From positions 70,706,899 through 70,770,898 of the forward strand of contig OZ010586.1 in NCBI GenBank assembly GCA_963932145.1: a stretch of 64,000 bases of DNA, written 5' to 3'. The DNA comes from Acanthosepion lycidas (lineage: Eukaryota; Mollusca; Cephalopoda; Sepiida; Sepiidae). Made by a program: the position numbers and the translations under genes. Numbering within the stretch: position 1 is the first letter of the stretch; each line of letters begins with the position of its first letter. Positions 1 to 10,324 of the stretch are shown here, one piece after another. The notes under the pieces were generated by a model that searched no databases, was not told where the DNA came from, and saw only the letters and a program-made list of their open reading frames with translations.

Positions 1-92
1 CTTTTAATACCAGATGAGAAAATAACACAACATATGTAATCTAAGTGAGATAATTCAATTTTTTCAGAAATGTTCACTCACTCAAATCTCAC

Positions 93-358
93 ATATTTCA
101 CAGAGGATTAATGGGGCCATTACAGTTGTGGTTACCATAACAAATAGGTTTTATAGAATGGAGTCATGCCCAATTTGTTTTGAATTCAAAGTTGTCCTAT
201 GATTTAACCAATAGCTGGTTTTGGAATAAGAGATGGATTCATATTTTTTCTAAGGGTATTTGCACAAAAGTGAAGGTAACAAACATTAGTGGAAATTTGA
301 ACTCTGCATGCCAGTTTCTTATTTCAAGCTGCTAACCATTACACCACCTGCTCATCCT
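93..358 (-). mobile_element. SINE-III copy, tRNA-derived with the shared SINE core
   Basis: Read on the minus strand it begins with a tRNA-like A box (GTGGTGTAATGGTTAGC, about 330-348), followed by a B-box-like GAGTTCAAATTTCC. Next comes the core shared with SINE-I and SINE-II (TTCACTTTTGTGCAAATACCC, then a run ending TATGAATCCATCTCTT). The 3' part (93-210) matches the tail of the copy at 28768-29070 and differs from the tails of SINE-I and SINE-II. No coding capacity; it would have been transcribed by RNA polymerase III and mobilised by a LINE. Boundaries are approximate. Confidence 0.65.
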
Positions 359-434
359 TTCAGGAATATACACAAATCAAAAATAATGAGTATTTCATCA
401 GCAGACACATGTAAAAGTATACCTATCAGCAGAT

Positions 435-545
435 AGTATGATCATCTATATCACATTGTATACACTTATGTCACAAGTGCCATCATCACAAGTATGATCA
501 TCTATATCACATTGTATACACTTATGACACAAGTGTCATCAATAC
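435..545. repeat. Two-copy tandem duplication, period 56 bp
   Basis: The segment starting AGTATGATCATCTATATCAC at 435 repeats almost perfectly at 491. The two copies differ at only a few bases, such as TGTCACAAG versus TGACACAAG. This is a recent local duplication with no coding content. Confidence 0.85.
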
Positions 546-1245
546 AATTGGTCATGTGGTAAAGACTAGAAACCATATTCGATTTATTTGACTGAAAGCA
601 TTTATATTCTCCTAATGCCTGAGAGTGTATGTACAAAATATAATTGCATGAATTACTTGTATTTTCTTTTTAATCATTTTTTTCATTACATAGAACAGAA
701 TTTAATATTTCTAAAGAACTAAAGAGATTTTATAAGTTCCAGATTTTTACAAACTGATGATTTTAAGAATAACTAATGAAAAATTTTGATACTTAACACA
801 TTGATCCTGAACACATATTGTTATATATGGCCTGCCGATTACACATAAACATAAAATGGATTCTTGTCACCGAGTGTTGACTTCAGTATCCACTTACAAA
901 ATATCTGTACTAAAATAACAAACTGTACTAAATAATATTAGATTTTTAAGTATTAAAATATAGAAATATTTTTTATATGTAAGAGCTAATGTACAGGAGG
1001 TATGTGCTTGTACAAAACAATATGTGTTCAGTATCTTGATGGTTCTTGAATGGACTTTGAAGATGGAAGCCAGAGTATGAATATTCATACCAATACGGAA
1101 GGCCTGAATGATCTTTTTCCTCTCACCATTGCTCAGTTGGGAAGATATAGTGGACCTGACACAAAATTATTTTAACCTGTTCTTTTCTAGCTGAATAAGT
1201 CAAAGGGTTTTTCAGTAATTCTTACAAAAAATGGTGTCAAGATGA

Positions 1246-1283
<38 letters not shown>

Positions 1284-1466
1284 ATAAAATTTTTAGAAAA
1301 CCAAACTTCATGCTACCATGGTTTCTATCAATTTGGTAGCATCAGGCAATAAATTGAATCTTATATCCCAAGACATTGTTATATACATAAACATGCTGTT
1401 AATAAAGAAGGGGAAGAAAGAAGTAAAGAGGAGGGGGTTAAAAAAAATTACTTAATATAAATATTC
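546..1466. other. A+T-rich stretch with one TIR-A end and a (TA)n tract
   Basis: No gene is visible. At 868-897 there is a sequence like the right-hand end of the TIR-A element (GTGTTGACTTCAGTATCCAC), without a recognisable partner. A (TA)n tract lies at about 1249-1280. A 9-bp inverted repeat, ATGCTACCA/TGGTAGCAT, lies at 1310-1342. Confidence 0.6.
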
Positions 1467-1706
1467 CTACTTGGGCTCAGAGTTTGCTGGGAGGAACTTT
1501 CTAGCAAGCTTGGACCATAAACAAGATTTTGTAAACAACCCAACGTTCCGGCTGATTAACCCAATGAAAATAAGAAGTGTGTGATGCATTGTGAGTAACC
1601 ACACAAGTAATTCAGTGGAGGGACACAGGGGGTTGCGATATCTTGGTTTAATAAAATAAAAAATAAAGAAAAGCATGTATTCATAAAATATGATAAAAAA
1701 AACCAT
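1467..1706 (-). other. Unassigned open frame, possibly repeat-derived
   Basis: A 79-codon minus-strand frame. Its first third is low-complexity and Phe/Tyr-rich, as expected from A+T-rich DNA. The rest (LCPSTELLVWLLTMHH, then LISRNVGLFTKSCLW) looks more like real protein and uses more G+C. I do not recognise it. It has no homologous copy elsewhere in the window and no clear splice or poly-A context. It may be part of an old transposable element or chance. Confidence 0.25.
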
Positions 1707-2866
1707 TTATGTTGGAGCAGGAACTTGATAAAGTGTTAGCTTTTTGTTAAAGAATTTATGGATGAAAAAGTGAGCATGTGGTCATAATTAAACACTACTG
1801 AAAGTCAGTATATTTTTTCTACAATAACTATATATGGCATAAATCATTTGATGATGCAGATGTATCAGGGCTCATGGGCCTTTATTTATTAGCAGAACTA
1901 TAGAAGTAAAATTATACCTGTTAAAGACCATGGCCTGTATTGGGATGATGGTTTAATGGTGTTAAATAAAATGACAGAATAAGAAAAAACTATTCAATCT
2001 TTTTAAGGACCTTAGTTTTTAGATTGAAGTAGAATAAACTCAGTGTCAAATTAAATCTTACAGATGTGTCTTCCCTTACATGAACCCAAAATGTATGTCG
2101 AACCAACACCCTTTAAACTTCAAAGCTGGCATAAAATAAAAATACTGCACATCTCCAGTGTAACACTGGAAGTGATCAACCAAACCAAAATATATGGTAA
2201 GTCTCATTTTAAGCCTTGATTAAACAAGTCTTCATAAATGAATTCTTGTGTCTTTGTAAATAATTGATAGATTAAAAGTTGAGCAAAGTATACATGAGCA
2301 ATGAGTTCCATATGTCAATTCTATATAAGAAACATTTACAAATAATTTCAGTACTGAATTCATTTAAAACCTAAAAAATATCAAAATAAAAGAGATACCA
2401 TAGATCAATGTGGCAAAGAAGCTTCTCTCAACACGTGCTACATTTCAACTTTCTTGTTACATGACTATATTCAACTAATGTCCATGATTTTCCTATGTAA
2501 CTACTTTGAGACAATGCTCATATTACAGTTCTGAGCATTTTTTTTTAAAGAGAAGTTCCAGTAGAAATCAATAATTATTTACTTTTTTGTGACTGATTTT
2601 TGAAAATCTTAGTTTATAAAAAAAACAAAAACATTTAAAACATTGAACAGGATTTTAAAAAAAAGATTAATAAAAAGTCATCCATTAGTATAAGATAGCA
2701 TAAAAGCAATCTAATCAATCCAAACTATACATAAAGTCAGATTTTATTAATAAAGTCAATGTTTCACAATAAATTTGGTTAATTGCGATGTTGGTAAAAT
2801 TTTCATTTTAGTGCAAAATATGATGTGAAAGTCAGTTTATAAAGACTACTATTTTTGTTTTTAATC
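1707..2866. other. A+T-rich stretch, nothing identified
   Basis: Roughly 1.2 kb of A+T-rich sequence with short homopolymers. No frame longer than background and no similarity to the repeat families seen elsewhere in the window. Confidence 0.5.
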
Positions 2867-2867
2867 A

Positions 2868-3200
2868 TTTCATCCCAAGCAAGGCAGTACCACTGCTAGT
2901 GTTAGAGACTATGAGGAAAAATACTATTAAAGTGAGAAAACAATAAAAGAACAAGAATTAAGAAGGCAGAAGATAACAATTGACATTGCATATGTTTGAA
3001 GATCAAAGATGACTGGGAAGCAATAAGCTGGAAGAGAGTTCCATAAACAAGAAGTATGATAGGTAAAATTTAACAGAGAAATTATGGTTACAACTTGCCA
3101 TTTCAACTCTAAAATGATGAGACCATGCCACCAATCTAATAATGCCTATAAATTCATTAAGTCTAGGTACCATAGAGGAAAGTTCATCAGGATGATTACC
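2868..3200 (-). mobile_element. LINE-A 3' fragment, antisense
   Basis: Minus-strand reading gives the C-terminal end of the LINE-A reverse-transcriptase polyprotein, with stops and frameshifts. Residues resembling DELSSMVPRLNEF and the following NHNFSVKFY-type segment match the copy at 13480-15100. The 3' terminus on the plus strand reads AATCATTTCATCCCAAGCAAGGC, a signature repeated at 3720, 37855 and 52967. Truncated at its 5' end and inactive. Confidence 0.8.
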
Positions 3201-3425
3201 ATGAAAATATGGAAAAAGAATAAGGAAGCTTTGAGAATTTGACATTCACAGGATATACTAAGAAGGCAAAAGTGAGAGGAAAGCAGCAAGTAACCTACCA
3301 AATGAGCTTGTATAAATTGATGGCAGAATAAGGACTGCAAAGAATGATAAAAAGACTTGCTAAGAGATTTGGAGAGAGCCATATTAGCTCACATCCTGAA
3401 TGGACATGACACATACAAGATTGTA
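3200..3425 (+). mobile_element. LINE-B 3' fragment, sense
   Basis: Plus-strand remnants of the C-terminal part of a LINE reverse transcriptase: GAGAATTTGACATTCACAGG (ENLTLTG-type), then a segment corresponding to RQQVTYLMSLYKLMAE, and the end coding for LWRAILAHILNGHDT-like residues. Several in-frame stops. It directly abuts an antisense LINE-A fragment, so one probably inserted next to the other. Similar copies lie at 11936, 23869, 27300 and 60300. Confidence 0.75.
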
Positions 3426-3714
3426 AAACTTGTGAGAAAGGAATTGATTTTTTTTATTTAATAATGTTCAAATAAAGACAACTGCTGAAAGTTCAAACAA
3501 TTGATCTGTCAAGTCTTTCACACACATAACAAATATACTCAGTATGTTAATGTCAAATCTGCAATTTAATGTAATGAATTCATAAAAATAGTCAATATGG
3601 GGAAAAAAAAAGGAAGTAAAATCAACTAATTCATCATAGCATGAAGTAATTGTTCACAATAAATCAAATATGTATGTTAACAATTTCAGTATTGAAAAAC
3701 AGCTATAACATTTT
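3426..3714. other. A+T-rich spacer
   Basis: Nothing identified between the LINE-B fragment and the next LINE-A fragment. Confidence 0.5.
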
Positions 3715-4100
3715 TATTAATCATTTCCCACTGAGTAACGCAATATACTCATTAAGATACAAGGAGTTACTGCATGGGAAACAGTCCAAGAAGAAAACAT
3801 TAGAGAAGACAATAAAAGAACAGAATTCAAAGAGACAGATGATGATTGATGTTGCATTTCTATTTTTGAAAATCAAATTTGACTGGAAAACAAGAAGCCA
3901 GAAAAGAGATTCACAAGTGAGAAGTGCAAGAAAAGTAATTGTTAGCATAGAACTTATGGTTGCATCTAGCAATTTCAACAGTAAAATGATGAGACCTAGC
4001 TGCCAATCTAGTACTGCACTTAAATGCGTAAACCCTAGGTACCAAAGAGGAAAACTCAATAGAATAATTGCCATGAAAATATTTATAGAAAAGGCATAGA
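3715..4100 (-). mobile_element. LINE-A 3' fragment, antisense arm of a fold-back
   Basis: The minus-strand frame reads through the LINE-A C-terminus, including an LGLIILLLKLLDATISSML-type stretch in the overlapping frame. The 3' signature AATCATTTCCCACTGAG starts at about 3719. The part at 3950-4098 is repeated in opposite orientation immediately downstream (4101-4255), which makes a fold-back structure centred near 4100. No intact coding frame. Confidence 0.8.
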
Positions 4101-4255
4101 ACATTTTCATAGTAATTGTTCTAACAAGCTTTCCTCTTTGGTATCTAGACCTCATGCATTTAAGTGCAGTACTACATTGGCAGCTGGGTCTCATTATTTT
4201 ACAGTTAAAATTGCTAGATGTAATCATAAGTACCATTAACAGTTTCTTCTCTCAC
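4101..4255 (+). mobile_element. LINE-A fragment, sense arm of a fold-back
   Basis: The segment from TTTTCATAGTAATTGTTCTAAC through CTTTCCTCTTTGGTATCTAGAC repeats the neighbouring antisense copy in the sense direction. It differs at many positions, so the pair is old or arose from two different copies. It ends near TACCATTAACAGTTTCTTCTCTC. Confidence 0.75.
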
Positions 4256-5079
4256 TTCTATTATGAATATAATGTTTCAATAATATAAGTGTGGTATCTT
4301 GTGCATGAGACTAAATTCATCTGATACGAATGAACCTATCAGTTAAGGGTTTAAATCGGAGTCACTTGCTATTAGTATAATATGTGTCTTACTCCAGGTT
4401 ATGCAGAATATACTCTGCATTTAATGTGAGATCAGAGCAGCCAACCTAGAGTGGTCTCTTCAGCCACTAAGTGGAAGCATGTAATGGGCCCAGCTGCACC
4501 TGTGTTGCAAACATGTGAAAGGATTGTATTACAGGAAATATCTGAACATCCACCCTAGAGAGGAGTGGAGCAGAATCTCTCATACATTGTAGAATAGAAT
4601 GTAAGGTTCAGGTTTTGGATGAGGATCACTCGCATACACTGGCTGACAGAAACTGACAATGTATCATTGTGAAATAAAATGAAATGTTAAATATGAGAGA
4701 TTGTCATGTGTCATCATTAGTCATGATAACAATATCATTACACTAGAATTACTATTAATATATTTAAGAAAACTAAGAACCTCAAATGTCACACAAAAAA
4801 AATTACTGCTGTGGATTTGCTCTGAATATCAAAGATCACACACACATCAATCAAATATTTTTTAATGAATAATAATTTTTTATGCATTTGATTTTACAGA
4901 TATTATAATAAATTGTTATGCTTTATAGAAATAAATATAAATGACATTTCTAAAAACTATTGTTTTCTACCAAAGTGAAAAGAATTAAAAATACACTAAT
5001 TATATAATAGTATTCTTTATCCACTCTAGTCAATATTAACTATTTTCATAGAATACTGACACACATTTATTATATACAC
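4256..5079. other. No gene seen
   Basis: Contains a moderately G+C-richer patch at 4395-4680 (GAGTGGTCTCTTCAGCCACT and surroundings) that could be an unrecognised repeat. No second copy was seen in the window. The rest is A+T-rich. Confidence 0.45.
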
Positions 5080-5566
5080 AACTTGTACCACCCTAGTAAG
5101 TATCTGACTCTTCATATTATGCTCTATATTTACAAGACCAAAAATGGAGTATTGCTGCCATATAAGTGTTGAAGCTGCTCAATTCTCACTTGCCTGTATC
5201 ATAGAATTCAAAAGCATCTATGCAGTCTTGTGGCTGATTAATTATTTTCCACCCTACAACCCTTTTCCCACAGATGAAGTGTTGCAAGCCTCTCACTACT
5301 CAACCACTATTTCATTGGTAAATGTTCTAAGCTATAGTCCTTAGTTCTGTCAGTCCTGACCTTCAAAGCTAATGACTGATATGCCATGTACATGAATCAT
5401 TCTCATTCTCTTCATATTCTATTAGTAAGAAAGAAGTTTCATTCAGACAACTTCTACCCAAGAATCGTTTACATTGTGGAACAGAATCCAAAGAGTATGG
5501 TGTCATAATCACTACACTCTTAATCTCTTCAAGTCTAGGGTTAACAGTCATCTCTCCTACATAACC
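5080..5566 (+). mobile_element. LINE-C (Jockey-like) C-terminal fragment
   Basis: Reading across frames recovers landmarks of the C-terminal region of Jockey-superfamily reverse transcriptases: MEYCCHI near 5144, a segment equivalent to LFSTLQPFSHR..VASLSLL at 5245-5310, then LTFKAND.YAMYMNHSHSLHI and RKKFHSDNFYPRIV at 5355-5475. At least two frameshifts and several stops separate these pieces, so the copy is dead. It is related to LINE-A but distinct in sequence. Confidence 0.75.
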
Positions 5567-5569
5567 TCA

Positions 5570-5940
5570 TAAACTGCACTTCTTACCTCCTCTTTTTATT
5601 AGACATGGGTATGACAATAAACTACATCTGGCAACAAGGCCTTTGATTGGTTGATTAGAGGTTTTGAGGAAAGTGGAACCACCTCTTAATTGTTGCTGTT
5701 CCCAGTTCCACCATAACCTGTGGTGGTAGCACCTGTTAGGGTCCCAGCTATGAGCAAATAGAGAACCCCCAAATACTATGAAAGTATAAAAATACATTTT
5801 TACAGTAAAAAAAAAACAAAAAAACAGAAGAATTACTATCAATAAATTTTATAGCAAACTGATCAACAATACAATAAATATTTAGAATACAGCATTAAAT
5901 AACCCATAGATATGCCGCTAAACATAATCAACCAATCACC
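5570..5940 (+). mobile_element. R250 short dispersed element, copy 1
   Basis: Shares a block with 35090-35530 and, in reverse, with 52991-53385. The common string includes GGAACCACCTCTTAATTG, TAGCACCTGTTAGGGTCCCAGCT and, after an A/T-rich stretch, a tail CATTAAATAACCCATAGA followed by CAACCAATCA. The tail resembles that of SINE-I. No coding capacity. I cannot assign a polymerase III head, so whether it is a SINE or a non-autonomous element of another kind is open. Confidence 0.7.
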
Positions 5941-7151
5941 TCTTTTTACACTCATACAATAACATCATTCAGTAACCCTCTACTTTGAGTACCTCTCAGG
6001 CCTTTTATTGAGTAAATATTAGTTTTAAAAAAAACAGTGATCTCATTTTTTTTTCCTGTGAGAAAAGTTTTGAATCCTAGAAAATTTAATATTAGATCTT
6101 TCTCAAAGAACAAATAAAAGTTTAGTTTATAGGACTAAGACCATAAAAAGACCTATTCAGTCATCAAACTTTACATTCTTTAACCATATTATTAGTGTTT
6201 TAAAAAGAAAAAAATATTTATAATACAGAAACTTTGTAGTTACCAAACAAGATTAATTTGAACAAGGATGTGAAAAATCAATGTGCCAGTAGTATCTTCA
6301 ACATTCTGGGATTAAAATAAAGCAAATTCGAATTACTATATTTCGAATTGACCGAATAAAATTACAAGCTACCACTAAGCATAGTAATCAGTAATATACA
6401 CTATTTATAATTTTTGAAATTCTACAAAAGTCAATATTAACATTTTAAAAAAAAAAATCCTTAGCATTGAAGATCTAACATTTACATCAATAATCATCAA
6501 CAGGCAAAAATGAAAAATCTCATAAAAATATTTATAAATTATTCAGAAGGATCATCTTAAAAGATGGAAAAACAAAAAGAAATCTGATTCAATCAAAAAG
6601 CTACAAAACCTATAGTGGTATTGTAACTATAGCAACAGTATCAAGTGGGTAATAATGTTTAGAAGTGAAAATCGTGTCAAACATATGAAGTGTCCAGTTC
6701 AATATTGCCAGACTGAAAACCTCTTTGAAGATTTAAAGATTTGCCACACGAATAAGTTTGAAGTTGACATTGATCAGAAAAACATTAAAAATACGTAATT
6801 AAAGGAAAAAAATAAATCTTAACTTTGAGAAATAATCTAAGCTAAAAAAAAAATAAAAAAAAAAATAGATGAAACACTTTTGCTTGCAACAACTTTTGAG
6901 GAAGAAAATTACACAGCCTTGGTCATTTACAAATTTCAATACATGAAAATATACCTTAAAGAAAACCAATGATACAATATGAAATTTAGTAAATACTAAA
7001 ATCAAATTCAGGTTATACTTAACTAATATTTATTACTTGCCTGTGTATCAGGAAACATGCGATTCATTACTTCCAATTTCTGACAAATTACAAAAAAATA
7101 AAAGTTTTACTTATTCTCATTGTTAGAAAAAAGTTGAGATATTATTTTTAT
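5941..7151. other. A+T-rich stretch, nothing identified
   Basis: About 1.2 kb rich in A-runs (for example near 6846-6866). The short frames in it are Phe/Lys-rich artefacts of composition. Confidence 0.5.
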
Positions 7152-7424
7152 TTATTCAGCAGAGCTCGCTTGGACATTCATCACACCAACCAAACCATCA
7201 TGGTCTTGCATCAAGGCCGGATGGTTATTAGGGTGGCATTGTGTGTCATAAAATACTTGGTCAATAGAGGTGATTATCCAGAGCAGTAAATCATTCACAA
7301 GTTCTTGTGTATGCTCACCAGCAGTGTCCTGCAAAGCACATTTTGCATTCACATAAGATTGTAGGAATATTAGGGATGGGTCCATAGAGCTGCAATTTAA
7401 TTGGATGTTGTCTACAAGACATTA
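7152..7424 (-). other. Unassigned open frame, candidate terminal exon or decayed element ORF
   Basis: The minus strand holds an open frame starting MDPSLIFLQSYVNAK and ending MNVQASSAE before a TAA. Its codon use and amino-acid mix (HTQELVNDLLLWIITS, CHPNNHPALMQDHDG) look coding, unlike its surroundings. Upstream in frame there is LVDNIQLNCSS, reached just after a TTGTAG that could be a splice acceptor near 7424; AATAAA overlaps the stop codon. A second frame just upstream (ALTNPMLRAILDYLMSC) is also protein-like, so a frameshifted single ORF is equally possible. I do not recognise the family. Confidence 0.4.
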
Positions 7425-7480
7425 AATAATCTAGTATAGCTCTCAGCATTGGATTGGTGAGAGCATTACTTAATATGGTG

Positions 7481-7483
<3 letters not shown>

Positions 7484-7526
<43 letters not shown>
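7484..7526. repeat. (AT)n microsatellite
   Basis: About 43 bp of uninterrupted alternating AT immediately left of the TIR-A element. Confidence 0.95.
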
Positions 7527-7530
<4 letters not shown>

Positions 7531-8048
7531 GACATTGACGCCAACACCCAGAGTTACGAGTTTAAAAAACTAAATCAAATACAAAAAAATAAATCAAAAA
7601 CTAAAACAAATACAAAAAAATAAGCAGAATAAAAATAGAATAAACAAAAAACCTAAATCAATAAATAAGTTAATAAATTACACAAATTAACAAGTTACAA
7701 ATGCAAGCAAAACACAATATAATAATAATAATAATAATAATAATCAACAACAAATAATAAAGTAATCAATAATAAATAATGTGTAAAAAAAAATAACACT
7801 ATAAAATAGTTACAAATAACTGCATTTCAATCCACAGCTATTTTTACTTAATAGATTCAAAATAATTTGAAGGCTATTATCACCCAGCTAGTAACCATTA
7901 GGATAATACAACAGACCTACCAATAATGTACCATTGACCAGCATATATAAATAGTCAAGACAAAACACAACACACATGGCCTGAAGATTTCATTTAAACA
8001 TGAAACAAACTACCACTGGTGGGTGTCGGCCTCAATGTTCAGTTTTAT
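7527..8048. mobile_element. TIR-A element, long copy
   Basis: Left end GACATTGACGCCAACACCC (7531-) and right end GGGTGTCGGCCTCAATGTTC (8021-8040) are inverted repeats of each other. The inner right flank carries TGGCCTGAAGATTTCATTTA and CATGAAACAAACTACC, which recur in the copies at 59475-59632 and 26310-26345. The interior is A+T-rich with an (AAT)n run at 7719-7743 and no coding frame. The segment TTATCACCCAGCTAGTAACC to GACCAGCATATATAAATAGT also recurs at 26195-26275. This is a non-autonomous inverted-repeat element flanked on both sides by (AT)n. Confidence 0.7.
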
Positions 8049-8097
8049 ATTTGCATTTTAACTCATAAATTTAGCAAATCTTAAACTTGTGTGTGTG

Positions 8098-8102
<5 letters not shown>

Positions 8103-8147
<45 letters not shown>
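8103..8147. repeat. (AT)n microsatellite
   Basis: Alternating AT, preceded by a short (GT)n run at about 8089-8101. Confidence 0.95.
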
Positions 8148-8148
<1 letters not shown>

Positions 8149-8152
<4 letters not shown>

Positions 8153-8820
8153 TAGCAGGAGAGCCCGGCGTTGCCCGGGGATGTAACAGTAAGAGATAGA
8201 TCAAGTATCAATCATCATAAAGACTGAAAAATAAAATTGACAAAGATTATTGTTTAAGGTTGACGGACACGCATGTCTTAATTAGTTTGTTTTTTTTATG
8301 AATTGGTCAAACCCAAACTCAAACAAAAAACATTGTTTTCAATCATTATTAGTCTACCGATTAAATAGAATTTTATTATAAACAATTGCCTTGTAAATGG
8401 AATTTTTAAAGCATTCTAAATGTAAAAATAAAGAAAAAGTGTGCAAGACAATAAGAAACACTACCTGCCAAAAAAAAAAGTGAAGTTTTGTTGAAATCAG
8501 TTGAAAAATGTAGGAAATTCGATCCCATATATAAACGAGCACACACAGACAAACAACCTGGGTTTTATAATAAGTATAACTTGATACGAGTTGTCCCCCT
8601 TTCATTCTTGCAACAGCGATGCCTCTTAATAAAGTTTTCAAATTGATTTTATGCAAAAACAATTGTTTTTCAAATTTTTGGCACTATCAGAACGACTGCA
8701 AGGTAATTTTACATAGTCCTGAGAAGTTTTGTTGAAATCGGTTGAAAAATGTAGGAAATCTGATCCAATATGTAAACAAACAGACACACACACATACAAC
8801 CTGGGTTTTATAATAAGTAT

Positions 8821-8822
<2 letters not shown>
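8149..8822. repeat. Dispersed repeat with a GCCCGGCGTTGCCCGGG head and a duplicated tail
   Basis: The head ACTAGCAGGAGAGCCCGGCG at 8150 contains a G+C-rich near-palindrome, CCCGGCGTTGCCCGGG, which stands out in A+T-rich DNA. The tail (TTTTGTTGAAATCAGTTGAA to AACCTGGGTTTTATAATAAG) occurs twice, at 8475-8577 and 8727-8820, each time with an ACACACAGACA-type stretch before it. Repeats with this head and tail are known from many invertebrate genomes, but I cannot name the class with confidence. The open frames over it are artefacts. Confidence 0.6.

Positions 8823-8823
<1 letters not shown>

Positions 8824-8853
<30 letters not shown>
8824..8853. repeat. (AT)n microsatellite
   Basis: Alternating AT closing the preceding repeat. 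A (CATA)n run follows at about 8988-9012. Confidence 0.9.
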
Positions 8854-8856
<3 letters not shown>

Positions 8857-9235
8857 TAATACAAATAAAATGTGTCACTTAACTGATTAATGTTACATTC
8901 AGTACCTCAACACCAAAGCTTCATAGATGAACATTTTGTAATAGTTTGGTCAACTGATTGGAAGGTTTCAGCAAGGGACTTTTCACACACACATACATAC
9001 ATACATACATATGTATAAATGAAGACAAAAAGAAAATTCATATCTTTTCACAGATTTATAGAGAGAGAGGATTGGAACAAAAGTTTGTCGCATTTTTCAA
9101 TAGGTGTCATTTGACACATTAATTTATAACATATATACATATTCTGAAAGGTGACATTTCAATATGTATTCCTATATGATTCAGGTGTGGATTGCAAATT
9201 AAAATTTTTTCACATTAAAAGTGTAAATGAAATTC

Positions 9236-9420
9236 AATTCGCATTCAATTGATCCCCTCTAGACTGATTTAAGGAAGAAATCAATGAAAATAGTTTGGAA
9301 TTAGCCAATCAGAAGGGTGTCTTCTTCCATCAGAACAATTCTAGATCTCATGTCTCTTTGCAGGCCTGGCAGAAATTAGTGCAGCTTAGTTGCTGTGTCT
9401 TACTACAGCTGATATACATT
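9236..9420 (+). pseudogene. Mariner transposase, central fragment
   Basis: The plus strand reads LANQKGVFFHQNNSRSHVSL and continues QAWQKLVQLSCCVL. This corresponds to the second catalytic block of mariner transposases (usually HQDNARPH), with the catalytic Asp replaced by Asn. A QLD-type segment precedes it around 9240-9290. Downstream the frame stops and the PPYSPDLAP block is missing, so the copy is truncated and inactive. Confidence 0.8.
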
Positions 9421-9439
9421 TTCTTTATAATATACATTT

Positions 9440-9910
9440 CTACATTTTCTTTGTCCTTGAGAATTGACAACAAAAATAATAAACACTGTTTATTGGAATA
9501 GTCATATTTTATAAAATTTGAAATAATAAGGATTTCCTTACAGTTGGTTCCCACATTTTAATAATTTAGTAAATGTTTATAAATTTATGAATATAAAATT
9601 GTTTTCATATTTATTTCTTTAAAAATTAGTAAATGATAAATATTGCATTGCATTAGTTGTAATAAAATTGTATTACTTTTTAGAATGTTGTTATTATAAA
9701 TTATTCTTGTAAATAAACAATCTAATAAATAAATAATATTTCATATTTATGTTGTAAATTTCCAAGAACAAAAAATGTATAAATTCGCTTTCATCATATG
9801 TTTAGGTTTTATTACAATTCTAATCATTGTTTTTAAAAGAATAAGCATTGCTGAGGAGTGAAGGTAGTTAAAATAATAGTGGTGTCAAGGAAAAACCATA
9901 CTTTTGGAAC
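9440..9910 (+). repeat. Dispersed repeat shared with 22845-23350
   Basis: Matching landmarks in the same order are GAATTGACAACAAAA, TAAATTATTCTTGTAAATAAAC, AATCTAATAAAT, GGTTTTATTA, AATAAGCATTGCTGAGGA and GTGTCAAGGAAAAACCA. It directly follows a mariner fragment, so it may be the 3' non-coding part of that element or a separate family. Confidence 0.6.
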
Positions 9911-10177
9911 TTTTTTTTTGCAGGCATAAAGGTTAAATATTTTATGCTGTATTACACTCAAATGTTAATTTCTGGGCAAATTTCAAATTAAAATTATAGG
10001 TTTTCTGATAATTAAAAAAAATTATGAATGCCATTTCTAGTAAGTTAAGACTAATATTTAAATAAGCTTAATTTTTTAAAACTAAGTTGTGATGAGATTT
10101 AAAGGTAGTATTAACATCTATGCAGAATGGGAAGAGGAAAAGTAAATTTTTATCTGAATTTCTGGAATAAGGAGTTA
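9911..10177. other. A+T-rich spacer
   Basis: Nothing identified. Confidence 0.5.
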
Positions 10178-10268
10178 CTATTTACATTCAGACTGGTGTT
10201 TTCATTTTTGTCATCATCATGGAGGGCACAATAACAAAAATGTGCATATTGGTCTGAATGTAAATAAT
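10178..10268. other. Small-RNA-precursor-like hairpin
   Basis: The left arm starts TATTTACATTCAGACTGGTG and the right arm ends GGTCTGAATGTAAATA. They pair over about 36 bp, extended by CATTTTTGTCAT against ATAACAAAAATG. Several mismatches are of the kind that become G:U pairs in RNA. The loop is about 17 bases (CATCATGGAGGGCAC). Size and shape fit a microRNA-type precursor or a very small fold-back element. There is no evidence that it is transcribed. Confidence 0.45.
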
Positions 10269-10324
10269 ATAAATATGGCAAATCAAATATGAAAGAATAG
10301 CTGCCATTTTTAGTTTTCTTTGAA

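Noticed and set aside
8354-8878. Two 60-100-residue minus-strand proteins
   Set aside because: They read through the duplicated repeat tail and (AT)n; similarity between the two frames comes from the repeated DNA.
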